6,395 nt of DNA, taken from the NCBI GenBank assembly GCA_937926555.1, contig CALAZX010000013.1, forward strand, positions 1 to 6,395, read 5' to 3'. This document shows positions 1 to 6,395 of the stretch, one piece after another; positions within the stretch are counted from its first letter, which is position 1, and every line of letters starts with the position of its first letter. The position numbers were made by a program, and so were the translations under genes. The notes under the pieces were generated by a model. That model saw nothing but the letters and a program-made list of their open reading frames with translations, did no database searches and had not been told where the DNA came from. Source of the stretch: an uncultured Negativicutes bacterium. Lineage in GTDB: Bacteria; Bacillota; Negativicutes; Acidaminococcales; Acidaminococcaceae.

Positions 1-1440
1 GTCCTGTACTGGCTGAGCTCGTTCCTTTTCCCGATTCTGCTGTCTATCGGACTGGCTTTCGCCCTGTATCCCGTATCCAGGGCTTTCACCAGGATGACAC
101 TGGGCAAGACGGGCATGCATCCTTCCAGGGTGATGGCCATCGCGCTGGCTTTCGTGGCCTTCGCGATTTTCAGCGTCACACTGGTGTCCTTTGTGGTGCT
201 GCCGCTGTTTGGACAGATTAACGCGCTGATCGCCAAGCTGCCGGAGTACTCCAGCAGGATGCAGAGCGACTCCCTGATGGAGATCATCAAGGACCCCACG
301 GCGCTGCCCATGCTGCCTTCCAGCCTTGGCGGTCTGATTGAGGACGCCATCAACTGGGGCATGGGATTCATCAGCACGGTGGTGCGGAACCTGCTGCGGT
401 CCACGGTGAGCATCGTCACCAACCTGTTCGGGCTGATTGTGGTGCCTTTCCTGGCCTTCTATTTCCTGAAGGACTGGCAGGAGCTCTGCCAGATGCTGGT
501 GGACCTGTTCAACCCCTCCGCCCGTCCCAAAGTGGAACGGGTGCTGGTGCGGATCGGCAACGCCATCAGCAACTATGTGTCCGGCCTGTGGAAGCTGAGC
601 CTGCTGTCCGGTTTCGCCGTGACCAGCATCCTGCTTCTGCTGGAAGTGCCGTATCCCCTGGTCTTCGGCATCATGGCCATGCTGGCGGAGACCATTCCGC
701 TGATTGGGCCCATCATCGCCTCGGTGCCCACCATCTTCGTGGCCTATTCCTCGGTATCGCCCCATGCGGCGTTCCAGGTGGCCCTGTTCTACATCATCTA
801 CTACACCATCGACGGCAAGGTGCTGGTGCCGGTGGTGATGGGACGGAAGATCAATCTGCATCCCGTGCTCATCATCCTGGCCCTGATGATCGGCGGCAAG
901 CTGTTCGGCATGCTGGGCATGCTGTTCTCCGTGCCGGTGGCGGCGGTGTACCGGGTGCTTTATGATGAGCTGTGGCATTACAACGGCTACAGCAAGGCCA
1001 AACGGGTCCTGGTGCTGCGGGAACGGGCCAGAAGAGCCCGGCAGGCGGTGCTGGCTTCCGCCCTTCCCCAGAGCAGTGACACGGAGTCCGGCTGGGAAGA
1101 GGGGGAGGACCTCTGTGACGGAGAGGCCGGCAATGGCGCGGTGGGCGGCGAGGAGGCGCTGACCCTGGAAAGCCTCCGGGAGCCTCGCCCGGCCGGTGGC
1201 GAGATCTCCTACGAGAACCTGGACCGGGCCATGGAGAAACAGGGGGAGGCCGTGAACCATGAGATGAATCCGGCCCATGTCTCTGACTCCCAGCTCAGCT
1301 CCATGTTCCGCAAGGAGGAGGAGATTCCTCTGGAGGAGCGGCTGGACACGCCCATCAACCCCGCGGCGGCATCGGATACCGCCCGTCTTTTCAACGGGGA
1401 TGGAAGTGTGACGGATGATGGCGGAAAAGAAGAGAAATAA
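1..1440 (+). CDS. AI-2E family (PerM/DUF20) transporter, 5' truncated
   Basis: The frame is open from base 1, so the start lies upstream of the window; the first internal Met codon at 94 is not the real start. The 479 visible residues show several hydrophobic segments: about 1-24, 44-71, 141-157, 199-250 (a double span) and 264-320. Family signatures are ETIPLIGPI at 230-238, VMGRKINLHP at 279-288 and GGKLFGMLGMLFSVP at 298-312. The family comprises inner-membrane proteins; a few members export autoinducer-2 or ions, but most have no known substrate, so none is assigned here. A basic stretch (332-350) follows the last membrane segment. It leads into an acidic, Glu/Asp-rich tail of about 125 residues that looks disordered; most family members end soon after the last helix. 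The stop is TAA. There is no hairpin terminator after it, and the hisS promoter begins within 10 nt. Confidence 0.9.
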   Translation, partial: VLYWLSSFLFPILLSIGLAFALYPVSRAFTRMTLGKTGMHPSRVMAIALAFVAFAIFSVTLVSFVVLPLFGQINALIAKLPEYSSRMQSDSLMEIIKDPTALPMLPSSLGGLIEDAINWGMGFISTVVRNLLRSTVSIVTNLFGLIVVPFLAFYFLKDWQELCQMLVDLFNPSARPKVERVLVRIGNAISNYVSGLWKLSLLSGFAVTSILLLLEVPYPLVFGIMAMLAETIPLIGPIIASVPTIFVAYSSVSPHAAFQVALFYIIYYTIDGKVLVPVVMGRKINLHPVLIILALMIGGKLFGMLGMLFSVPVAAVYRVLYDELWHYNGYSKAKRVLVLRERARRARQAVLASALPQSSDTESGWEEGEDLCDGEAGNGAVGGEEALTLESLREPRPAGGEISYENLDRAMEKQGEAVNHEMNPAHVSDSQLSSMFRKEEEIPLEERLDTPINPAAASDTARLFNGDGSVTDDGGKEEK

Positions 1441-1446
1441 CATTTA

Positions 1447-1475
1447 TTGTCACATCGGCTGAAAAGTGATAAAAT
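1447..1475 (+). promoter_or_regulatory. sigma-A type promoter for hisS-aspS
   Basis: A -35 box TTGTCA (1447-1452) and a -10 box TAAAAT (1470-1475) are separated by exactly 17 nt. Each differs from consensus at one position. The surrounding DNA is AT-rich against a GC-rich background. Transcription should start near 1482, giving a leader of about 90 nt before hisS. Together with the stem-loop that follows, this separates hisS-aspS from the transporter gene. Confidence 0.75.
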
Positions 1476-1504
1476 GATATTTATGCATAAAAGATAAATG
1501 ATTA

Positions 1505-1554
1505 CAGTCCCTGTTCTTTGTTCCGGTTCCGCCGGAAGAAAGAACGGCGGACTG
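1505..1554 (+). promoter_or_regulatory. long leader stem-loop upstream of hisS
   Basis: A nearly continuous inverted repeat: CAGTCC (1505-1510) pairs with GGACTG (1549-1554), GTTCTTT (1513-1519) with AAAGAAC (1539-1545), and TTCCGG (1521-1526) with CCGGAA (1532-1537), around a 5-nt loop. That is 19 Watson-Crick pairs, broken by a small 2x3 internal loop and one G-G mismatch. No T-run follows, so it is not a terminator. It ends 6 nt before the ribosome binding site and lies downstream of the promoter, so it is in the mRNA leader. No T-box hallmark sequence is present. TCCCT at 1508-1512 could instead pair with AGGGG of the ribosome binding site at 1561-1565, which suggests translational control. 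That role is inference. Confidence 0.65.
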
Positions 1555-1560
1555 CAGAAT

Positions 1561-1576
1561 AGGGGGAATTATTTTG
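1561..1576 (+). promoter_or_regulatory. ribosome binding site fixing the TTG start of hisS
   Basis: AGGGGG at 1561-1566 is followed after 7 nt by TTG at 1574-1576. This spacing, and the position of the conserved HisRS N-terminal motif PRGTKD (residues 6-11) just after it, select the TTG over any later ATG. The next in-frame ATG would remove motif 1 territory. Confidence 0.85.
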
Positions 1577-2837
1577 CTGACTACGGTGCCACGCGGTACA
1601 AAGGATATCCTCCCGGCCGAGATCGGTGCATGGCGTCATGTGGAGCAGGTCCTGCGGGACATGTGCGACCGGTTCGGTTTCCAGGAGATCAGAACACCGC
1701 TGTTTGAGCATACCGAGCTTTTCCAGCGCGGCATCGGTGACACCACCGATGTTGTGGAAAAAGAGATGTATTCATTCACGGACAGAGGCAAGCGCAGCAT
1801 CACGCTGCGTCCGGAGAACACAGCCTCCGCTGTCCGCGCTTTCGTCGAGCATAAGATGTACGGCGATCCCGATCCCGCCAAGCTGTTCTATATCGGACCC
1901 ATGTTCCGGTATGACCGGCCCCAGGCAGGACGGCAGCGCCAGTTCCATCAGTTCGGCGTGGAGGCCCTGGGCGTAGCCGGACCGGCCATGGACGCGGAAG
2001 TGATCCTGCTGGCCGTGCAGATCCTGAAAGAGCTGGGTCTGAAAGACCTGCAGCTGAAAATCAACACGGTGGGCTGCCCCAAATGCCGCCCCGCCTACAG
2101 GGAGAAACTCCAGGCCTATTTCCGTCCCCACGAGGCGGAGCTCTGCGAGGACTGCAAGTCCCGTCTGGAGCGGAACCCCATGCGTATCCTGGACTGCAAG
2201 AACGAGGGCTGCAAGGCCCTGGCTCCGGCAGCCCCCAAACTGTCCGAATGCCTCTGCGACGAGTGCAAGGAGCATTTCGACAGCGTGCAGGAACTGCTCA
2301 CCGCGGCCGGCGTGGAGTACGAGCTGGACACCACCCTGGTGCGCGGCCTGGACTACTACACCCGTACCGCTTTCGAGATCCAGTACACGCCGCTGGGCGC
2401 ACAGAGCGCTGTCTGCGGCGGCGGACGCTATGACGGGCTGGTGGAGGAGATCGGCGGACCCGCCACTCCGGGCATCGGTTTCGCCATGGGCCTGGAACGT
2501 GTGATCCTGGCGCTGGAAAGCCAGAACCTGCTGCCGGAAACCGCCTATGGACTGGATGTCTATGCGGTGGCTCCCAGACCGGAAGTGTTCCGGGCCGCTT
2601 TCAAAGCGGTGGAGGAGCTGCGTGAGGCCGGACTGAAAGCCGGGTTCGATTACCAGCAGCGGAGCATGAAGGCGCAGATGAAAGCCGCCAACCGCCAGAA
2701 AGCCAAGTTCGTGCTGATCTTCGGCGAGGACGAGTTCGCACGGGGCGCGGTGGTGCTGCGCAACATGGAGAACAGTGAACAGAAGGAAATTTCCTTATCT
2801 GAAATAACAACAATATTAAAGACAGAGGTGCAGAAGA

Positions 2838-2845
<8 letters not shown>
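1574..2845 (+). CDS. hisS: histidyl-tRNA synthetase
   Basis: Cytosolic class II synthetase that attaches histidine to tRNA-His using ATP. It has 423 residues, normal for the bacterial family. Visible elements in order: PRGTKD (6-11); the motif 1 region around 35-50; RPENTASAVR (79-88); motif 2 with FRYDRPQAGRQRQFHQFG (111-128); the histidine-binding signature LVRGLDYYTRTAFEI (255-269); GGGRYDGL (282-289); motif 3 with GIGFAMGLER (300-309), whose R309 is the ATP-binding arginine; and the C-terminal anticodon-binding domain from about 325. The insertion domain carries nine cysteines (168, 171, 191, 194, 208, 213, 226, 228, 231), including CxxC pairs that could bind zinc. From memory, clostridial HisRS often carries these cysteines whereas other bacteria have Asp or Ser there. 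Translation starts at TTG. The last 8 nt overlap aspS, so the two are co-transcribed and probably translationally coupled. Confidence 0.99.
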
Positions 2846-4637
<1,792 letters not shown>

Positions 4638-4653
4638 GCTCTGAAGCCGATGG

Positions 4654-4673
4654 TTCCGCGGTTTTCCGCGGGG
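4654..4673 (+). other. short GC-rich hairpin after aspS
   Basis: CCGCGG (4656-4661), loop TTTT, CCGCGG (4666-4671), extendable by two T-G pairs. It lies 17 nt after the aspS stop. No T-run follows (the next bases are A-rich), so by itself it is not an intrinsic terminator. It may protect the mRNA 3' end or slow polymerase before the next hairpin. Confidence 0.5.
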
Positions 4674-4698
4674 ACAAAAGTGAATAAACAGAGAAAAA

Positions 4699-4741
4699 CA
4701 GACCCGACCATTGAAAAAAATGGCCGGGTCTGATATATTAT
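4699..4741 (+). terminator. probable intrinsic terminator of the hisS-aspS operon
   Basis: CAGACCCG (4699-4706) pairs with CGGGTCTG (4725-4732) and CCATT (4708-4712) with AATGG (4719-4723), with one A-C mismatch and a 6-nt loop GAAAAA. The tail TGATATATTAT is T-rich but interrupted, so termination may be partial. The same tail doubles as the -10 region of a candidate promoter for the following RNA gene. Confidence 0.6.
4711..4739 (+). promoter_or_regulatory. candidate promoter of the 6S RNA region, overlapping the terminator
   Basis: TTGAAA (4711-4716) and TATATT (4734-4739) are 17 nt apart. The -10 is preceded by TGA (4731-4733), an extended -10 (TGn) arrangement. Transcription would start near 4746, at the first small hairpin. 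It lies entirely within the aspS terminator arms. An alternative start is the second copy of TGATATATTA at 4787-4796, but that copy has no usable -35 box. Confidence 0.5.
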
Positions 4742-4796
4742 AGGTGAGCCGTGAGAACGGCTCGGGGCAAGGCGACTTGCCTGAAATGATATATTA
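4731..4796 (+). repeat. 10-bp direct repeat flanking two small hairpins
   Basis: TGATATATTA occurs at 4731-4740 and again at 4787-4796. Each copy contains an extended -10-like element. The 46 bp between them is almost entirely the two tetraloop hairpins. The arrangement could be a local duplication, duplicated -10 boxes or, less likely, an insertion with a target-site duplication. Confidence 0.6.
4746..4781 (+). ncRNA. pair of adjacent GNRA-tetraloop hairpins, 5' of 6S RNA
   Basis: Hairpin 1 is GAGCCGT (4746-4752), loop GAGA, ACGGCTC (4757-4763): seven perfect pairs. Hairpin 2 is GGCAAG (4766-4771), loop GCGA, CTTGCC (4776-4781): six perfect pairs. Both loops fit GNRA, and only two bases separate the stems. 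If transcription starts at the upstream promoter they form a 5' extension of a 6S precursor. I do not recognise them as a named RNA family. Confidence 0.55.
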
Positions 4797-4985
4797 CCCT
4801 GCGATGTACGTTACACTTTTCCTATGTTTTGAGCCAACACTCTAACATAGGGAGTCCGAGAAATCGCGGCATTCAAAAACCAGCCTCCTTTGAGTGGACT
4901 TTTGCGAATGCAGCTAAGGACACCCACCTGCACCTGCAGGTTCAAAACCAGAAGGTGGACGGCATTGTGGGGCATATCTGTTTTT
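4787..4985 (+). ncRNA. ssrS: 6S RNA (RNA polymerase-binding regulatory RNA)
   Basis: 6S RNA mimics an open promoter and traps housekeeping RNA polymerase in slow growth. The closing stem pairs 4797-4807 with 4962-4972, then 4809-4820 with 4951-4961 around a bulged A4813; GATAT (4788-4792) with ATATC (4974-4978) may extend it. The 5' side of the bubble carries TTTTGAGCCAACA, matching the TGAGCC core of the E. coli bubble. The 3' side holds a small hairpin, ACCTGC-ACCT-GCAGGT (4926-4941). The apical arm pairs GTCC (4854-4857) with GGAC (4918-4921) and GCATTC (4869-4874) with GAATGC (4906-4911). CCTATGTT (4821-4828) can alternatively pair with AACATAGG (4844-4851). The closing stem is followed by TTTTT (4981-4985), a plausible 3' end. 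Its place between aspS and tcdA matches 6S-1 (bsrA) of B. subtilis as I recall it. The 5' end is uncertain by tens of bases. Confidence 0.85.
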
Positions 4986-5044
4986 AGGGTGGCTGCCTCC
5001 GCATATGTACGGATGCTGCCGGAAACAGGTGTAGAAGGTGGAAC
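4986..5044 (+). other. structured stretch after 6S RNA, unassigned
   Basis: Contains a hairpin at 4991-5020 built as GGC, GC, TCCG, then loop CATATGTA, then CGGA, GC, GCC, with two symmetrical single-base mismatches. It is followed by purine-rich sequence with GAAG (5034-5037) and GGAA (5040-5043). Either can pair with the CTTCC that forms the 5' arm of the next terminator. This resembles an aptamer-plus-attenuator layout, but no riboswitch or T-box signature is recognised. It could also be the 3' part of a longer 6S precursor. Confidence 0.4.
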
Positions 5045-5091
5045 AACTTCCCTGATGCAGATCAGCTGACTGCACGGCGGAAGTTTTTTTA
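5045..5091 (+). terminator. strong intrinsic terminator before tcdA
   Basis: AACTTCC (5045-5051) pairs with GGAAGTT (5079-5085); TGCAG (5056-5060) pairs with CTGCA (5070-5074) across a symmetrical 4x4 internal loop, capped by ATCAGCTGA. Seven T residues (5084-5090) follow or close the stem. CTGAT (5052-5056) can instead pair with ATCAG (5061-5065), so the upper part has an alternative fold. It ends the noncoding transcript(s), so tcdA probably needs its own promoter or readthrough. Confidence 0.8.
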
Positions 5092-5171
5092 TTATCCGGA
5101 TGGCGGCAACGGCCAGTGAATCGCACAGGCTGGACGCCGGTTCTCCATCATGGATAAGCTATAGAGGCAAT
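5092..5171 (+). other. tcdA upstream leader, no clear element
   Basis: An imperfect stem is possible between GGCG (5102-5105) plus CCAG (5113-5116) and CTGG (5130-5133) plus CGCC (5135-5138). I find no convincing promoter: GATAAG at 5153-5158 is a fair -10 but lacks a good -35 at the right distance. The start of the tcdA-rarA transcript is therefore unresolved. Confidence 0.3.
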
Positions 5172-5246
5172 ATGGACGAAGCGCACATAAGCATGGAGAA
5201 AGCGCTGAAGAAGCAAAGAAGTATCGAGAACCTGGAAGAGAAATAG
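5172..5246 (+). CDS. possible small ORF of 24 codons upstream of tcdA
   Basis: ATG at 5172, stop TAG at 5244-5246, with AGAGG at 5163-5167 only 4 nt before the start. The peptide begins MDEAHISMEKALKK and ends NLEEK. It is rich in Lys and Glu, with no hydrophobic segment, and looks like a short charged helix. It is more A-rich than the genes around it. It ends 20 nt before tcdA, so it could be a leader peptide or a translational primer for tcdA. Equally, it may be chance: open frames this short are common, and the frame used by tcdA is also open here. I recognise no family. Confidence 0.25.
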   Translation: MDEAHISMEKALKKQRSIENLEEK

Positions 5247-5266
5247 AAGAAGGACGGGAAGGGAAT

Positions 5267-5968
5267 ATGGATTTATCACGGGTTGACCTGCTGATCGGAA
5301 AAGAGAAGACGGAACGGCTCCGCCGGGCGAAAGTCGCGGTGGTGGGCCTTGGCGGCGTGGGCTCCTACGTGGCGGAGTCACTCTGCCGCAGCGGCATCGG
5401 CAGCCTGCTGCTGGTGGACGCGGACACGGTGGACCCCAGCAATATCAACCGGCAGCTGCCGGCGCTGCAGACCACCATGGGCCGCAAGAAGGTGGACGTG
5501 GTGGCGGAGCGGCTGCTGCAGATCAATCCCGACTGCCATATCGAGACGAGAGGGGAGTTCTACAACCCCGGCGATTTCCCGGAGTTCTTTCCGGGGGAGG
5601 CGGGGGAATGGGATTTCATCGCCGACTGCATCGACAGCCTTCCCTCGAAAATAGACCTGCTGGCCCAGGCCATGGAGCGGCAGATCCCCGTGATCTCCGC
5701 CATGGGCGGCGGTGGCAAGTGGGACCCCTCCCAATTGCGTCTGGATGACATCAGCAAGACAACAATGTGCCCGCTGGCCCGCCATGTGCGGAAATCCCTG
5801 CGGAAACTGGGAATCGAGAAAGGCCTAACCGTGGTGTACTCGCTGGAGCCTTCCCACGGTGACACGGTGGACCGGAAACCCGGCACCCTGGTATTTGTCC
5901 CCGCCAGCATCGGACTGATGATGGGCGCCTATATCGTGCGCCGGCTGGCAGAACTGGAGGAATCATGA
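5267..5968 (+). CDS. tcdA: tRNA threonylcarbamoyladenosine dehydratase (ThiF/E1-like)
   Basis: ATP-dependent cytosolic enzyme that cyclises t6A at position 37 of ANN-decoding tRNAs to ct6A. It has 233 residues, somewhat shorter than E. coli TcdA (about 268). The E1-like nucleotide-binding loop GLGGVGS is at 27-33. DADTVDPSNINRQ (51-63) supplies the Asp and the Asn/Arg/Gln that bind ATP and Mg in this family. Lys75 and the CIDSLPSK segment (121-128, with Asp123) follow. The ISKTTMCPLARHVR segment and VVYSLEP match the C-terminal half of the YrvM/TcdA group. ThiF and MoeB lack that pattern and usually have CxxC zinc sites, which are absent here. AGGACGGG and AAGGG precede the ATG. There is no earlier in-frame start before the stop at 5162. 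The stop codon overlaps the rarA start (ATGA). Confidence 0.95.
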   Translation: MDLSRVDLLIGKEKTERLRRAKVAVVGLGGVGSYVAESLCRSGIGSLLLVDADTVDPSNINRQLPALQTTMGRKKVDVVAERLLQINPDCHIETRGEFYNPGDFPEFFPGEAGEWDFIADCIDSLPSKIDLLAQAMERQIPVISAMGGGGKWDPSQLRLDDISKTTMCPLARHVRKSLRKLGIEKGLTVVYSLEPSHGDTVDRKPGTLVFVPASIGLMMGAYIVRRLAELEES

Positions 5969-5970
5969 TG
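5956..5970 (+). promoter_or_regulatory. ribosome binding site and start choice for rarA
   Basis: GGAGG at 5956-5960 lies inside the end of tcdA. Two consecutive ATG codons follow, at 5965 (4 nt away) and 5968 (7 nt away). The second has the better spacing; the first gives the ATGA overlap with the tcdA stop. The two choices differ by one methionine. Confidence 0.7.
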
Positions 5971-6395
5971 GACAGCTTGTTTGCGGAACCGCTGCTGAAA
6001 CCGCTGGCGGACCGGATGCGTCCCCGGAAACTGGACGACTTTGTAGGGCAGGAGCAGGTGGTGGGTCCCAACAGCCCCCTCCGCCGGATGATCCAGCGGG
6101 ACGCCTTGCAGTCCGTGCTTTTCTACGGACCGCCCGGCACCGGCAAGACAACACTGGCGAAAGTCATCGCCGGGGTGACGGGGAACCATTTCGTCTCCCT
6201 GAACGCCGTGTCCTGCGGCATCCCTGAACTCCGTAAGGTGATCGCCGAGGCCAAGAACACCCAGCTCAGCGGACTGGGCCGGACCATCGTGTTCCTGGAC
6301 GAGATCCACCGCTTCAACAAGGCCCAGCAGGACGTGCTGCTGCCTTACGTGGAGAACGGCACTATCATCCTCATCGGCGCCACCACGGAGAATCC
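5965..6395 (+). CDS. rarA: replication-associated recombination protein RarA (MgsA), 3' truncated by window end
   Basis: AAA+ ATPase related to clamp-loader subunits and eukaryotic WRNIP1, acting at stalled replication forks and linked to single-stranded DNA-binding protein. Only the first 143 residues are present. The N-terminus reads PLADRMRPRKLDDFVGQEQVVG (13-34, box II region), typical of RarA and RuvB-like clamp-loader ATPases. Walker A is GPPGTGKTT (55-63). Walker B is VFLDEIHRF (109-117), with D112-E113. Sensor 1 is GATTEN (138-143). The SLNAVSCGIPELRKVI segment (78-93) and HRFNKAQQD (115-123) distinguish it from RuvB. Tetramerisation and C-terminal domains lie beyond the window. Translation is coupled to tcdA. 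The pairing tcdA-rarA is conserved in Bacillota (yrvM-yrvN in B. subtilis). Confidence 0.95.
   Translation, partial: MMDSLFAEPLLKPLADRMRPRKLDDFVGQEQVVGPNSPLRRMIQRDALQSVLFYGPPGTGKTTLAKVIAGVTGNHFVSLNAVSCGIPELRKVIAEAKNTQLSGLGRTIVFLDEIHRFNKAQQDVLLPYVENGTIILIGATTEN

Noticed and set aside
1505..1554. Leader hairpin considered as the terminator of the transporter gene.
   Set aside because: It is followed by ACTGCAGAATAGGGGG-type sequence with no T-run, and a good promoter lies between the transporter stop and the hairpin.
1580..1600. GGTGCCACGCGG near the hisS start resembles the T-box antiterminator core.
   Set aside because: It is inside the coding sequence for the conserved TVPRGTKD residues, there is no specifier stem or terminator around it, and the match is imperfect.
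4731..4796. The 46-bp unit between direct repeats as a mobile element with target-site duplication.
   Set aside because: There are no terminal inverted repeats bounding the whole unit and only one copy is visible, so it is kept only as a direct-repeat observation.
4746..5091. Considered RNase P RNA, tmRNA or SRP RNA for the noncoding block.
   Set aside because: None of the hallmark cores is present (GAGGAAAGTCC-type P4, a tmRNA tag frame with tRNA-like ends, or the SRP GGAAGCAGCC-type apical domain). The closing stem and bubble fit 6S RNA better.
5378..5785. Minus-strand open frames opposite tcdA and rarA.
   Set aside because: They lack ribosome binding sites and family motifs and mirror the GC-biased third positions of the real genes.

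Overview
The window reads as a piece of a GC-rich Bacillota (Clostridia-type) chromosome. The evidence is the gene order AI-2E-family transporter, hisS, aspS, 6S RNA, tcdA, rarA; strong GGAGG-like ribosome binding sites; a TTG start on hisS; and a cysteine-rich HisRS of the kind seen in clostridia. All genes are on the + strand. From memory, Bacillus subtilis has the same block (hisS-aspS, 6S-1 RNA, yrvM/tcdA, yrvN/rarA), so this is a conserved housekeeping neighbourhood and not an accessory island. I see no transposon, CRISPR array, prophage or toxin-antitoxin module.

Layout: (1) 1-1440 is the 3' part of a polytopic AI-2E/PerM-family membrane protein with an unusually long acidic cytoplasmic tail. 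(2) 1441-1573 holds a clear sigma-A type promoter and a long leader stem-loop in front of hisS. (3) 1574-4637 is a two-gene operon of histidyl- and aspartyl-tRNA synthetases whose reading frames overlap by 8 nt. (4) 4638-5266 has no large gene but is dense in RNA structure: an aspS terminator with a promoter overlapping it, two small tetraloop hairpins between copies of a 10-bp direct repeat, a roughly 195-nt 6S-like RNA, an unassigned structured stretch ending in a strong intrinsic terminator, and a possible 24-codon small ORF. (5) 5267-5968 is tcdA, which finishes the tRNA modification ct6A. (6) 5965 to the window end is the N-terminal third of rarA, coupled to tcdA by an ATGA overlap.

How the genes fit together: hisS and aspS supply charged tRNA. 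TcdA cyclises t6A37 on ANN-decoding tRNAs. RarA is a AAA+ replication-fork maintenance factor. The 6S RNA would sequester housekeeping RNA polymerase in slow growth. The parts most worth a second look are the noncoding ones: the hisS leader, which can form two mutually exclusive pairings, one covering the ribosome binding site; the 6S RNA with its extra 5' hairpins; and the structured, terminator-ended stretch just after it, which I cannot assign to a known family. I did not find a clearly new multi-gene system.
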